NCBI GenBank assembly: GCA_022818135.1
Contig: JAFMSR010000015.1
Span: forward strand, 24,945,627 to 25,009,626
Length of the DNA: 64,000 bases
DNA from: Saxidomus purpurata
Taxonomy: Eukaryota; Mollusca; Bivalvia; Venerida; Veneridae
Reading direction: 5' to 3'
In this document: piece by piece, positions 45,436 through 57,457 of the stretch
Position numbering within the stretch: the first letter of the stretch is position 1
How the letters are laid out: every line of letters begins with the position of its first letter
Made by a program: the position numbers and the translations under genes
The notes under the pieces: generated by a model
The model's database searches: none
Told to the model about the DNA's origin: nothing
What the model saw: only the letters and a program-made list of their open reading frames with translations

Positions 45436-46056
45436 ATGTTAGATAAAGACAAACCACCAACCAATATGATAATCATGCTGTTTAGAGACTTAACTCTCTA
45501 GTAAATTAATAGTATGCATGTTTTCGTGAAAATCATACAAAAAATAAGAGAAACCTATAGGACAGTTTCAGTTCGGCTTTCTTCAATATGTATGGTAAGT
45601 TGTGTTAGGCAGATGTTTGATATAATTATATATATTTTTGACTGTTAATTATGAAACAACTACATGTACTTATATATTTACTAGAGTTTTTTTTTATTGA
45701 ACCTTGGCATTCAAAGTTCAAACTAATCCTTGGGTGCTTAGAAATTCGGCTGATACATCTACATTATTGACTCAAACCAAACTTTACATTTTCCAAAATT
45801 AAAAACAAAACATTTTGCAAAACAATTAGAAACTGTCTATAATATATGCGGTTTGTATAATATTGATACAATGAAGATACAATGTAGACCAAATGTGAAA
45901 ACATCAGTTGTTAGTGTTTTTAATATTTCTGACGCCATTCAAGCTTTTGTGTTATATAGTTCAACAAGAAATTATTGAGAATACATGTATTCTCTGTCCT
46001 GCACATACAAAGAAAGAACAAAACTTTTAAATCTGGTATATATACCTTAGCACTGT
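45436..46056. other. Intergenic between satellite and CTL-B
   Basis: AT-rich, no ORF or recognisable repeat except the 47-bp array that follows. Confidence 0.5.
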
Positions 46057-46245
46057 ATTAAAGTAACGATATACATTGTTTCCATTGTTATTTACACTTG
46101 TGGATTAAAGTAATAATATATATGGTTTGCATTGTTATTTACAGTTGTGAATAAAAGTAATAATATACCTGCTTTCCATTGTTATTTACACTTGTGGATT
46201 AAAGTAATAATATACCTGATTTCCATTATTATTTACAGTTACATA
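46057..46245. repeat. 47-bp minisatellite, 4 copies
   Basis: Units beginning ATTAAAGTAAT(A)ATAT and containing TTTCCATTGTTATTTACA start at 46057, 46104, 46151 and 46198. They lie about 300 bp upstream of the CTL-B start. Confidence 0.9.
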
Positions 46246-46550
46246 TATGTGGATGCATATTAGAAAGAATAGAAATATTGCTAATACGACAGCTTTCGAT
46301 TGAAACATAAATATTTAACACTCTTGATTACACACACATAAACTGTAGTGAACATCTTGGCTCTAATTCAAGAATGCATGCATCCTGGCAAAACATTAGT
46401 ACATGTAGTAGTAGGTGCTTCTAGAATCTGTCTGGTTTTGAAATGAGAGAGTTAAAGTGGAACAAGAATTCAAAATGTGTTTTCAGATACATTATAAGAC
46501 GGAATATTTAATGACAGGTTATTGTGAACTTTGTTAAAAATTGTATGAAA

Positions 46551-47579
46551 ATGGAATCGGTAAAATATACAATTACCTGTATGATATTACTTTTGTCATC
46601 GTTTGTTTCAAGCGATCGGTACTCCAGGTTGGACAAGAGGATAAACATAATTGAGGAAAAGGTGCATTTTGATGCTACAACGTTTAGAGAGGATATCGCT
46701 GATATTTTTGAGATGCTTGATGAACTTTTAGATAAAATGCCTGGTGATGAAACATTTTCTGAAAAGGCAGGGTCACAGACAAAATATGACACAAAAGAAA
46801 TTGATAAAGCATTGCAAGTTATAAAAAGAGCAGTGCAAGTAGAAAAGAAACATATTCGAAAGATCATAAAAGAAACACAAACGGAAATCTCTCAACACTT
46901 TTCACAGCAGGTGAACCTTACAGACACATTACGGGCTGATTTATCAGACAAAGTAGAAAATATTTCATCAAGCTTGAAAGTGTTGCAAGCCCTGATAGAT
47001 AAAAGTAAAGATGAAATTCATGCGACACAATCAACATGTTCCGACACACAACATGACATAGCGTATGTGAACACCCGTCTAGAAAGAACAACAGTTGAAA
47101 CAGAAAATGTTTCTAAAAATGTAATGCAATTGAATGAAAAATATGACTTCTTGTCAAAGACAATCGATTGTCATAATAACTTTGGCTATAGCTTCGGAAA
47201 TTCGTGCTACTTTGTTGAAAAGGACGTATTGCTCACATGGGCGCAGGCTAATGAAAAGTGCGTAAACGATGGTGCGTATCTTACGGAAATAGACAATGAA
47301 GAAGAAAATACGTTTCTAATAAAACTAGCTTCAAAACTGACACCAAAAGATCAGCTATATGGTGTATGGATTGGTGGTAGTGATTTAGATTACGATGGTG
47401 TTTGGGTGTGGCAAAAAAGTAAAAGGTTAATTTACAGCACATACAGTAACTTCAAGGGTAGCGAACCAAACGGAAAAACACAAGAAAACTGTCTCCATCT
47501 TATAAGAAAATATTACTGGAACTGGAACGATTATCTATGTGATACACCTCTGTCGTATATCTGTGAAAGAACACTCTAA
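46551..47579 (+). CDS. Secreted C-type lectin with coiled-coil stalk (CTL-B)
   Basis: Paralog of CTL-A, 342 aa from the ATG at 46551 (GAAAATGG, a better context than the ATG at 46545). The longer frame to 46524 begins with GTG. A signal peptide (about MESVKYTITCMILLLSSFVSS) is followed by RYSRLDKRINIIEEK, which aligns with PYERLEKRLSLMEWK in CTL-A. A heptad-type stalk spans about 25-200 and a six-Cys lectin domain about 207-338, with WIGG, EPN (305-307) and WND (325-327). The predicted ligand class is mannose-type with Ca2+. The gene is single-exon like its paralog, so the pair arose by DNA duplication of an intronless copy or by parallel retrocopying. It lies 1.1 kb right of the satellite, in the same orientation as CTL-A. 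Confidence 0.9.
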   Translation: MESVKYTITCMILLLSSFVSSDRYSRLDKRINIIEEKVHFDATTFREDIADIFEMLDELLDKMPGDETFSEKAGSQTKYDTKEIDKALQVIKRAVQVEKKHIRKIIKETQTEISQHFSQQVNLTDTLRADLSDKVENISSSLKVLQALIDKSKDEIHATQSTCSDTQHDIAYVNTRLERTTVETENVSKNVMQLNEKYDFLSKTIDCHNNFGYSFGNSCYFVEKDVLLTWAQANEKCVNDGAYLTEIDNEEENTFLIKLASKLTPKDQLYGVWIGGSDLDYDGVWVWQKSKRLIYSTYSNFKGSEPNGKTQENCLHLIRKYYWNWNDYLCDTPLSYICERTL

Positions 47580-49100
47580 GACATAAAGTTGTGGAATTAT
47601 AACAGTTGTTTTAAAGACCTATCCCCTTAAACAATTTAAATAACATCAAAATCTTATTTTATCAAATACATGTTACTGAAAGGATTGCCACCAAACCTAA
47701 AGTTTCAGCTAAAAGATCCAGTAAATATTTGTAAAACTAACGGAAAAGTGCCTTAGTTTAGTAACCTTCAAAATCACATTTTTCATATTTTTTGTCGTTT
47801 TGGCGATTTATCATTAAAGGTCACTTTACTGGCGTAGTCGGCACAAACGACAAAATATTTAATAAATATTATTTTTGAATATTGTTTTACGTACATCTAG
47901 CTTATAAGTAACATTTTAGGTAAATACTTTGCTAGATGGAGGGAGGGTATGCCCCCTTTAATTGTGTTAACAAATGTTTATTGAATGCAGAATATTATCT
48001 ACGATAACAGTTAACCTGACCAATAACTTCGTAACAACAATCATTGGAGGTTTAGACCGAATTGTATAATATATTTTCTTACATTTAACAATCCATTTAA
48101 AAAATAGTCACTATCTAAAACGATAGACACAAAGTTTATTTTAAGGTAGTTCTCGTTGAATCCATATTCCAGCGGAATTTTAAATGACGCCTATGTGTTA
48201 CGCCTAAACTTCTTACAAAACATGTTGAATACTCCGTGACCACGTAGTTTAGGGCATTAATGTTCTGCATTTTACTGGAAATCTTCACTAATTCATAAAC
48301 AAACTGTCCTTGTGATTGATAGAAATTGACAACAAACCCTTGAGGTTTTACCAAGGGATGCGAACTTTTGCACTTCATATGTGTGGAATGTGAAAATAAT
48401 TTGTGAATTTATATGTCACAGCATTTTTAGTGTGTCATTATTTTAGGGGAGTGTGCGTGTTAGAACAGTGGGATTCAATGTTACCATTTTATTTCAGGCA
48501 AGCCACCAGAAAGACAGCTTTATTTCAGTTTAAAAACGTGTAGCATTGTGTCAGTTATTGAATGTTAACAATTATAGTATGAGAGGATATTAAAGCAATT
48601 TCTAAGCAAATGCACCCTGTATATTGATCATTTGGTTAAAAATGTTTAAACTCACAAGAATGGAAAACCATGATACACTTCAGTTTATTTGAGAATAGTA
48701 TTTTAAAGATTATGATTATCCTTTCATTGACGTTTTTACATTCAATGAAGAGTACACCTTCATCTTAAATACAAATGAATTTTACCATACAGCGCTTCTA
48801 TATATAACCTTACGATCTGTCATAAGCGTGTTTTACAATTCTGAATGTCGGTTTAAAATGAATGGTGATCATTTCTTTACGTAATATCTACATACATGTA
48901 TTTGTTTTAAACAATAAATTGTGTATTCCAACATACAGATATGTTGCCTTCACCAATAAAAAGTATTTAAATGGTTCTGTTTGCAATAAATCACTGTTTA
49001 ATTCATCGTATGTTTGAATACGTCTTCATTTTGTTTTACAATTATTTATGTAAGCAGATAATAAATGAAAAGCTTGTTTGAACTAGTTTTTAATCCCGTG
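47580..49100. other. Downstream flank of CTL-B, nothing recognised
   Basis: 3' flank and intergenic DNA. AATAAATATT near 47868 could serve as a polyadenylation signal but is far from the stop. The short minus-strand frame 48136-48378 lacks a domain. Confidence 0.35.
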
Positions 49101-50080
49101 TTACCCACTTTCAATCTTGACTTAGAAACCATCAAGAAAAGCACTCATGACATTTGGGTATTAAATGTGGCCTCAATGGTATTAACAAGATTTAAATATG
49201 ATTTGTTCTAGTGACCTTGTTTTGACCCAACGTAAACTTGACCTAGAAATCTCTGGGACAAACATTTTGACCACTTTCCATAATTGTTGACTAATAAATA
49301 CAACATCTAAAGTGCTAACAATGGATTCATTCGATCTGACTGTGTGACCTTGTTTATTACTCTACCTGACCCAGATTTAAACTTGACCAAGAAATCACTG
49401 AGACAAACATATTGACACATTTTTTTCCCTATTATTGATTAATAATTTGGCCTCTACGGTGTAAACAATGTTTTTCTTTGATTTCACCGTGTAATCCAGT
49501 TTTTGAATCCAGGTGACCCAGATTCAAAGCTGACCTAGAAGTCACTTTCTAACAAAGTTTCATGGTGATAGTTTAATAAATGTGACCTCTAGAGAGTGTT
49601 AACAAAGATTTTCTTTCATTTGACCGTGAAGACTAGTTTTCTCTTACCAATTTGCATTATGATCGGTTAATAAATGTGGTCTCTTGAGTGTTTTGTTAAT
49701 TAATGTGGGTTCTAAAGTGTTAACAGGGTTTTCTTTGATTTGATATAGTTTTATAACCCCAGGTGACCAAGACTAGAGTTTGGCCTAGAAATAATTGAGC
49801 TGAACATTTTGACCAGTTTTCATGATGATTGATCAATAAACGTGGCCTCTAGAGAGTTTCAAGTGTTGTTCTTTGACTGATTTGACCGTGTGGCCTAGTT
49901 TTTGACCTAAGGTGACCAAGATTCGAAAGTTATCTAGGAAATCATTAAGACAAACATTCTGTCAAATTTTCATGATGTTAGGTTAATAAAATTTTATGTG
50001 ACCTCTACAGTGTTTACAAGGGTTTTCTTTTATTTGACCGTTTGACCTAGTTTTTGATACCAGCTCAGGTGAGTTAACGA
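49100..50080. repeat. Degenerate ~147-bp tandem repeat (6-7 copies)
   Basis: The anchor (G)ACCTAGAAATC recurs near 49121, 49241, 49386, 49533, 49783 and 49932. It is followed each time by GACAAACATT.TGACC, a TTAATAAATGTGGCCTCTA phrase and TTTTCTTTGATTTGACCGTG. The spacing is about 120-150 bp with one double-length gap. Units of this type are common in bivalve genomes. No coding frame is maintained. Confidence 0.8.
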
Positions 50081-50519
50081 GAAAACTAGTGATGATAGGA
50101 TCAAAGTTGTCCTGTATATTGTCGCATTTATAGACTTGAGATAAATAATATCCGTCATGACTTTAAACAAGAATGTTCAGGTAATCAAAATAAAATGTTA
50201 CAACGCAGAGCTTTGTTTACATAATTTTTAGCGTAATTTCATTGGTCCATTCTGTTACATGCCCATACCGCGAGTAGATCTCCCACTCGACAGGGGATTT
50301 TCCTCATACGGTTGACTGAACTTGGCCACTGCGCGTTTCTTTCCCAAAGTATGCAAAATCATTTCGCTTTTATACACCTTAATCAATGTATTCTCTTGAT
50401 CGGCCATTTGCTGATGTTACCTACCTAAACAATACCCTAAAATCTGTAACTAAATACCCCTGCACACTGCTTGCACACAGGACATGAGCCTAAATGTAAT
50501 CTTACAAGGCTTTTGAATT

Positions 50520-50960
50520 AGAAAGCATTATGATTATGTTATAACACAACTAGGCTTGGTACCATCATTCGTATGAAGTTTCATTCAATTCTGGCAAAAG
50601 GTTCTGAAGATGAAGTGCGCAAAAATCTCTATGAATAGTGCATTGAAAAAACGAAGTGCCATAACTCCGTGAAAATAATCAAAACGTAAACCGCCGAGAG
50701 CATGCCCAATTAGGCTTAGTACCAATCATTCCGGTGCAGTTTCATTCAATTCTGGCCAAGGGGTTTGAAGATAAAAATATGTATGTGCACTGTATTAAAA
50801 ACACAAAGGGCTTTAACTCTATGAATAGTAATCTGAACAAAACCTGCTGAAAGCATGCACAACAAGGTTTTGTACCAATCACTCCAGTGTAGTTTCATTT
50901 CATGTGCTTTGGAGATAAAGCGCGCACAAAAATCTCTATTTACTCTGTCTTTGTATACTT
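50520..50960. repeat. ~155-bp tandem repeat (3 copies)
   Basis: The phrase TAGGCTTGGTACCATCATTC and the following AGTTTCATTCAATTCTGGC..AAGG recur near 50550, 50711 and 50865. A pearl-like or Helitron-like origin is possible but not shown. Confidence 0.75.
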
Positions 50961-51387
50961 GTATACTTAATTTATCAAGAATAATTAAAGTGGAAATAGC
51001 AGAACTATATTTTTGGAACCACGGTGTAATATCTGGTTTTGTTCAATGGACATTTTGTGGTGATCTACACTTTGTTCCAAACACTGACAGTCCCAAAATA
51101 AATTGACAATGGTTTCTACATGAATTTTACAAAAGGCACATCCGCATGTTATTATCTTTTTATTCCCATTTAGGATAATAGGTGATTTGTTCCAATTATC
51201 ATACGATTGATTTTAAATTGAAACCACTGTAATTTACAGTCTATGCTCATCCTGAATTGTAGACTATAAAAGGGGATCCAGTTGAAATGTATAGCCGAAT
51301 TAAGTTCATTTCACCATTTAATTCTTGAATTTTGCAGTGTCCTGGATCTAAATATGAAATCATATAAATTTCTGTATCTACAGACAG

Positions 51388-51475
51388 AGAGACGGACTAA
51401 TGGATGGAGGGATGGACCCACGGACGGACAAGTTGAGTCCATTTCCCCATACAACTTTGTCGTGCGGGGGCTATA
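51388..51475. repeat. GGACGGA-type tract with hairpin-like end
   Basis: Contains GAGACGGACTAATGGATGGA, then GGACGGACAAG and CAACTTTGTCGTGCGGGGGC. This is the usual terminal module of repeats like the one at 50520-50960 in bivalves. It may be the other end of the same element, about 400 bp away. Confidence 0.5.
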
Positions 51476-52867
51476 ATTGTGGAGAAGACCAGTGAAAGTA
51501 ATCCCATATTATCATTAGAACTAGAAATTGGTGAAGGAAATGACAAATCTTATTAATAACTTATAAATGTGAACCAATGTGTTATTAATTTTGATTGCAA
51601 TTTTCCCATCTATGACCATGAAATTAAATTACAACTAAAATGAAATATAGACAGTAGAATCATGGAAAAGTACGCCTCTCATCAAAAACTATCTTAAAGC
51701 AACCAAACCATTAAATACAATTAATTTCTTGTCAAGAGAAATGTTTTAAATTATAATTTGTACTTATTAATTGCTAGACTTCGCCTAGAATATGTAATAC
51801 CGGTCTTGTCTCCAGCATATTGAATTAAAAATTTGATTAGAAGTGCAACCCGTATGATCTTTATTTATATATGAATTATTTACAAAGACTTACCTACTTT
51901 AGAGGATATATCTGGTAGAAAGGATTGACACATTGTATGAACAACACAAGATCTTTCCCAGGTGCCCCGTTAGGTCTTTACAGTGTCTACATTCTCAGTA
52001 GTCTAAAAGAACTCAAATACAGAACTTAAACACGGGCAGCCTTTGCCAGGATGTAGTTTAAACATGACAACACCTCCTGGAGACATTATTAAGACATACT
52101 CTGTTAATATTAAAATATCGGACTGAATAAGAACAGGTAGGATTACTAATGTGTTTAACTCAAATCCTTATAGAAAAAGTGTACATAAATGTATAGATAA
52201 TTCTTATTGACCACCTTTTCTATACGAGTACTGCATGACATTGTAGTGGTCAAGCGTTCAAGAGTTAAAATTTAGGAATTGAAATACTGATTGGAGGTAG
52301 TTTGATTTGTTTTTCTTACGTTACGAAAAATGAGTAAGAATTTTTTCAAGTAATTTAATTACCCGCATATTAGAACTACTGAACAATTGTGTCCCTTATA
52401 AACTAATGAGGTATGATTAAAAAGACATATCTTTTGATTAACAGATTATTCAATTTTCAACAAAAAACTATATATGGAGAAATAAATCGTTTGTGGACTG
52501 TACGCCAATACAGAATTTTTTTTAATAAATCGCTATCCCTCAAAAATCATTACAGAGATGTTTATATGACGGGTTTACACTCATAATCCCGCTAAATTGA
52601 CCGATATTTGCTGTGAGTTTTGTTTTTGTTTTTCTTCGATTGTTTATAAGTCTCGGCCGAACCTGGTGGAAATCTTTCAATTATTTGATTGAATAGTAAT
52701 TTGAGGATATTTAAATTGCACCAAACTTTAGAGTATATATTTTAATAACATACATGTATACGTATATGTATAAGTTTCAAGTCGAAAATTTTATGCATAA
52801 ACTATTTTCCACGTAATTGTGCTTTATTTGCACTTCTCACAGCGCTATAAATAATTCCCTTCGTCAA
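51476..52867. other. Intergenic, nothing recognised
   Basis: AT-rich DNA without convincing ORF, repeat array or RNA signature. Confidence 0.5.
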
Positions 52868-53866
52868 ACCACTGGCACCAGAGTACTAAAATGCCAAAAA
52901 ATATACCTAAATAACACACTATCATGAAAAAATTCACAAATAATGGTAAACAGTCATCTACTGACAAACCCCCGTATACACTGTTCTATATTATTCACAT
53001 GGTGTTGAACGTTTTCGACAGGGGGTCCGGTCCCCGCTCTTTTTGTACTGTTCAAGCGTGCAATTAAAGATTTACAGCGGTCGCGTTTAACAGACAATAT
53101 ATTTATCTACCAAACTGGTAAGTAACACTTTTTTAAAAGCTACCGTTTCTATAAAATTCTTCAAGAATATTGCGCTATTTCGCTCTCTCCGTTTTCCTGG
53201 TGTTTTTCTGTCACTGCCGACTTCCGGTTAACCTTTCAATTTTGAAACCATAAGTTTTCATTGGTTGAAAATATTCCGCGTTATATTTCGCGCACTGTGT
53301 CAAATTAGTGTATTTCGTATGTAAACAATGCTGAATGCCGCTGTAAGCGGCCGTAACCCGTTAACTTGTGGACAAGCAGGTACAGGAAATTTGTTTACTG
53401 TAAAAACAATTTGTAAAACGTTACGTAAGCTGCGCAAAGTATCACTTCTGTGCATAACCGTATGACGTGTTTGAAAGGTCATTTGAGTTGAACCGAAGTC
53501 AGCAGTGACAGAAAATATCAAGAAAACGGAGAGAGCGAAATAGCTCAATATTCATGAAGAATTTTACAGAAACGGTAGCTTTTTAAAAAGTGTAACTTAC
53601 CAGTTTGGTAGATAAATATATTGTCTGTTAAACGCGACTGCTGTTGATCTTCGATTGCTTGCTTGAATAGTACCAAAAGAGCAGGGACCGGACCCCCTGT
53701 CGAAAACGTTCAACACCATGTGAATAATATAGAACAGTGTATATGGGGGTTTGTCAGAAAATAACTTTTTTACCATTTTTGTGTATTTTTTTTCATGATA
53801 GTGTGTTATTTAGGTATACTTTTGGTATTTTGTTAACATTACAGGGCAGTTCAGTACTCTGGTGCC
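52868..53866. mobile_element. Foldback element with ~360-bp inverted arms
   Basis: The left arm 52868-53224 (from CACTGGCACCAGAGTACT to CACTGCCGACTTC) is the reverse complement of the right arm 53495-53866 (from GAAGTCAGCAGTGACAG to AGTACTCTGGTGCCAGTG). Landmarks shared by both are GACAGGGGGTCCGGTCC, AACGTTTTCGACAG, ACAGACAATATATTTATC and CGCTCTCTCCGTTTTC. The arms look 85-90 percent alike with indels. The 270-bp centre has no transposase. Confidence 0.85.
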
Positions 53867-54665
53867 AGTGCGTCAAACTCCTTACAGCGATCTCAGCTTA
53901 TTGATAAATAATCACCATCCAAAAACAGAAAAACACAATGGCAAAAATAATCGTTTGTGATCAGATCCGCTAAATAAAACCCTGCATACTTCGTAAACTA
54001 GTTCATTTATTTTGATTCTGATCATTTATCAATTATTTCCGCTTCAATTTGTCTCGTTTCGTTTAACTTTTCTCTTTCGTTCCGTTCCTTTTTGGGTAAA
54101 AGAACCCATCTGCATTAAAAGCCAATAGCAGTCTTTCCGGTTCCGGCTGTAGGAAAAACCAGCAGCAGAAATCATGGTACAAAAGTTATATTTATGCTAA
54201 CTACTCTTCAGAAATTCAAAATTAAAGCTGAAATGCTACATGTATCTCTGGCCCCAAACGTTGTTTATCATCCGCGAAATCCTTTTTCTAAGATGGCCAC
54301 TAAATTCTGTTGATATTTATGGATTGAAATGGTCAGCAGGTCTATTATTTTGCCCGATTTGTGTATCGTAAACCAATCAGTGTATCTGGTTACACACACT
54401 TTGATGTCGGCAACCAATTGGGATATTCAGAAAACAGTTTAGCTGTCTCTCACATTAAGTCAAAGAGTTGGCTTTTTGCATAACACAAATTGATGTAAAA
54501 CATGACACTGGTTTAGCCCAACAAATTGTGCGCCAGGGCTTTATGTACGACGGCCGCCCTTCACGCACAACCCACTTACAGTTCCAAACAATGCGGAACG
54601 TTTTCTTTGTGTATATGCCGGCTATCAGAATCACGTCCCCAACTTTGACGGCTTCAAAGATTTAT
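53867..54665. other. Intergenic, nothing recognised
   Basis: No gene. The short plus frame at 54468-54674 ends at the MITE border and has no domain. Confidence 0.45.
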
Positions 54666-55093
54666 TTAAACTGACATTATGCGCATCTTGCTGCAAATAG
54701 TGAATTTTTGGTGACAATTCTATAAATGCAATTTTTGGTTGCTGTGCATTTAAATGTGTTAAATTAATGATTATGCCGCATTAGTATTTGAAATTGGTGT
54801 TTTAGATATAAAAAAATCGGACTGATAAAATGATTGTTGATTGTGTCGTTGTTGATGTTGGTAGAGATTTCAGCAGTGGAAGGGAAGCAACTCCTGCATG
54901 CAGTTGTTCTTTTCTTAAGTTGACTCTCCCAATCAAATAAGAAAATCAATATTTGGAAAGTTATTTTTTCATACTGGTAGAGGGAAGAGTTTGGTGTATT
55001 GGGTTAAAAGCTATTAATTCCTCTACGCTTTTGTACACACACCATTTTCAGCTGGATTGTTGCTTGAAAAAAATGTGCATAATGTCACTTTGA
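54666..55093 (+). mobile_element. TTAA-type MITE (piggyBac-like), copy 2
   Basis: Same family as 21864-22280 in the opposite orientation. The left end is TTAA followed by ACTGACATTATGCGCAT. The right end is TGTGCATAATGTCACT with the target decayed to TTGA. The bodies align end to end with modest divergence, so the two insertions are old. Confidence 0.8.
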
Positions 55094-55409
55094 ACTCAAT
55101 ATATCTCGAAAAAAATTACATACATGTAAAGCTTATTCCAAATATACTCAGCAAAAATAGAAACATCCCTCCATATTTCAGGAAAGATTTATCGAAAACC
55201 AAAAGCAGTCTTCGAAATTAGCGGTGGTCCGCTGGCCCGAGGCCACTAGATTTTCTTATTGGCCAGTAAAAACTGCAAGAGCACAAGTCCGACTGGCTTG
55301 TGGATTTTCAGGGAACGTTTTTCGCTGACTGGATAAGTCTTGTATTTTCATAAAAAAAACGACATAATTGATGTCACATAAACCAGGAAATTATTCTTTT
55401 TATTTTTAT

Positions 55410-56420
55410 GCCCCGAAGGGTGGCATATTAAAATGCACGCTCTGTCCGTCTGACCGTCTGTCCGTCCGTCTGTCCGTCCGCCCCCACTGGCCCCCATACA
55501 ATTCGTGTCCGGACTGTACTTTTGTCATGCATTGAAGGATTTTAAAATAACTTGGCACACATGTCTAGCACATCAAGATGACGTGTCGCGTGCAAGACCC
55601 ACATCCCTACCTCAAAGGTGAAGGTCACACTTGGAGTATGAAGGTTATGGAATCCTCTATATATGCACACATTCGTGTCCGGACTGTAACTTTGTCATGC
55701 ATTGAAGGATTTTTAAAATAACTAGGCACACATGTCTAGCACATCAAGACGACGTGTCGCGTGCAAGACCCACGTCCCTAGCTCAAAGGTCAAGGTCATA
55801 CTTAGAGTTTGAAGGTAATGGATTCCTCCATATAAGCATATATGCACACATTCGTGTCCGGACTGTAACTTTGTCATGCATTGAAGGATTTTAAAATAAC
55901 TTGGCACAAATGTCTAGCACATCAAGACGACGTGTCGCGTGCAAGACCCACGCCCCTAGCTCAAGGTCAAGGTCATACTTAGAGTTTGAAGGTAATGGAT
56001 ACCTCTATATAAGCATATATGCACACATTCGTGTCCGGACTGTAACTTTGTCATGCCTTGAAGGATTTTAAAATAATTTGGCACAAATGTCTAGCACATC
56101 AAGACGACGTGTCGCGTGCATGACCCACATCCCTACCACAAAGGTCAAGGTCACACTTAGAGTTTATAGGTAATGGAACCTGTATATATGCATACATTTG
56201 TGTCCGGACTATAACTTTTATTATGCTTTGAAGGATTTTTAAAATAACTGTGCACAAATGTCTAGCACATCAAGCGGATGTGTCGCGTGCAAGACCCAAG
56301 TCCCTACCTCAAAGGTCAAGGTCACACTTAGTGTTTAAAGTAATGGAATACTGTATGCATGATTACTCTGTCATGCATGGAAGGATTTTAAAATTACATA
56401 GCACATTTATTGAGCACATG
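55410..56420. repeat. ~175-bp tandem repeat with GTCCGTCC head (5+ copies)
   Basis: A head (CCCCGAAGGGTGGCATATTA, then a GTCCGTC tract at 55443-55490) leads into units beginning ATTCGTGTCCGGACTGTA at 55501, 55672, 55850, 56027 and 56197, with a truncated sixth copy. Each has GTCATGCATTGAAGGATTTT, GTCTAGCACATCAAG and AAGGTCAAGGTCA. This is a common bivalve repeat architecture (head, microsatellite, tandem core). Confidence 0.85.
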
Positions 56421-56984
56421 GAGAGGACACAGACTGTGAGGCACCTCTTTCGGGGGCATTCGTCACTTGGGAGGGACAGCTCTTGTTTCCTATGCGTCAC
56501 AAGTCTCGGCAATCAAAAACAGTCGTCTATTGGCTAACATATGAAAGTAGATGGAACGTGGTTACAAATCTCGGCGATTTCGCCGTCAGTGAAAACTCGA
56601 TTGTCGTCTGTTGGCTAATATACAAAAGAAGGCGGAGCTAATTAGCCACTATGTGTCAACTAAGTTAAAACTAACACATGTTCGTCTCGGTCGTTATTAA
56701 AGGTGTTAATTGATAAAACTGAAATAATAGACCCCGGCGAATTTCAAAAACAGAGTTTGTAACACGAATAATGAGCAAACGTCTATGACACGACTCTGTG
56801 TATTGTAATTCACAGACTGCCGGAAACATTCAAACACTGACCGAGTTGTGAATGCAAAAAGTATTTATCAATTAACATTTCCAATTGTTCTGTACTTAAA
56901 TCAAAACGTTCTGTTTTAAAGAAAAACGCAGCGTTGCAGCGTGTCCGTGTTTTAGGCATTAATTGTTTCCATCAACTGTCAACG
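56421..56984. other. Intergenic, nothing recognised
   Basis: A small internal echo (CGTCTATTGGCTAACATA near 56523 and CGTCTGTTGGCTAATATA near 56605) is all I see. Confidence 0.4.
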
Positions 56985-57290
56985 CCAACGTTTTTCCAGT
57001 AACAATTTTCTACTATTTATTTTAATGAATAACCTTTGCCAAAATTTTTATTTATTACTGCAATCTCTTTTATTCATAAAGATAAAGCCGCAGGTGTCAC
57101 AAGATCAAAGAACAAGCGCCGACGCACATTGTACAGTCATGTGAGTTTTGTTTGATCTTAGTGAAGCACGTGGCATCAAACAGACTGAGATATTTGACAG
57201 TTTGAGACATGAAAAAGTAATTCTAGACAATAGTCTGATAATTTTGGATTATAAATAGAAATAATGGTTTGGAATAGAGAATGACTTGTT
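56985..57290. repeat. Dispersed duplicate A (pairs with 60395-60650)
   Basis: AACTGTCAACGCCAACGTTT, GTGTCACAAGATCAAAGAA, TTTGATCTTAGTGAAGCACG and GACAGTTTGAGACAT recur in order at 60400-60650. The two copies diverge by perhaps 20 percent with indels. Confidence 0.7.
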
Positions 57291-57457
57291 ATTCATGAGT
57301 AAGTTTTATTTTTGGTGATAAAATATATTGAACACGCTATACAAATGTACGTCGGTCGGCAAATATTTTTGAATATAACATGCATACAACTCAAAAACAT
57401 TTTATGTTTCTACCGGATATAATAAAATTGATTTTTATGTCCCGTAAACCCGTTCTT

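Noticed and set aside
37586..45442. Very long ORFs (up to 1176 codons) across the satellite on both strands
   Set aside because: They follow from a 52-bp unit lacking stops in every frame of one strand. All three frames are open at once and the frame cycles every 156 bp, so there is no sign of a selected protein.
46508..46867. Minus-strand 119-aa frame opposite CTL-B
   Set aside because: It is the antisense shadow of the lectin coding sequence.
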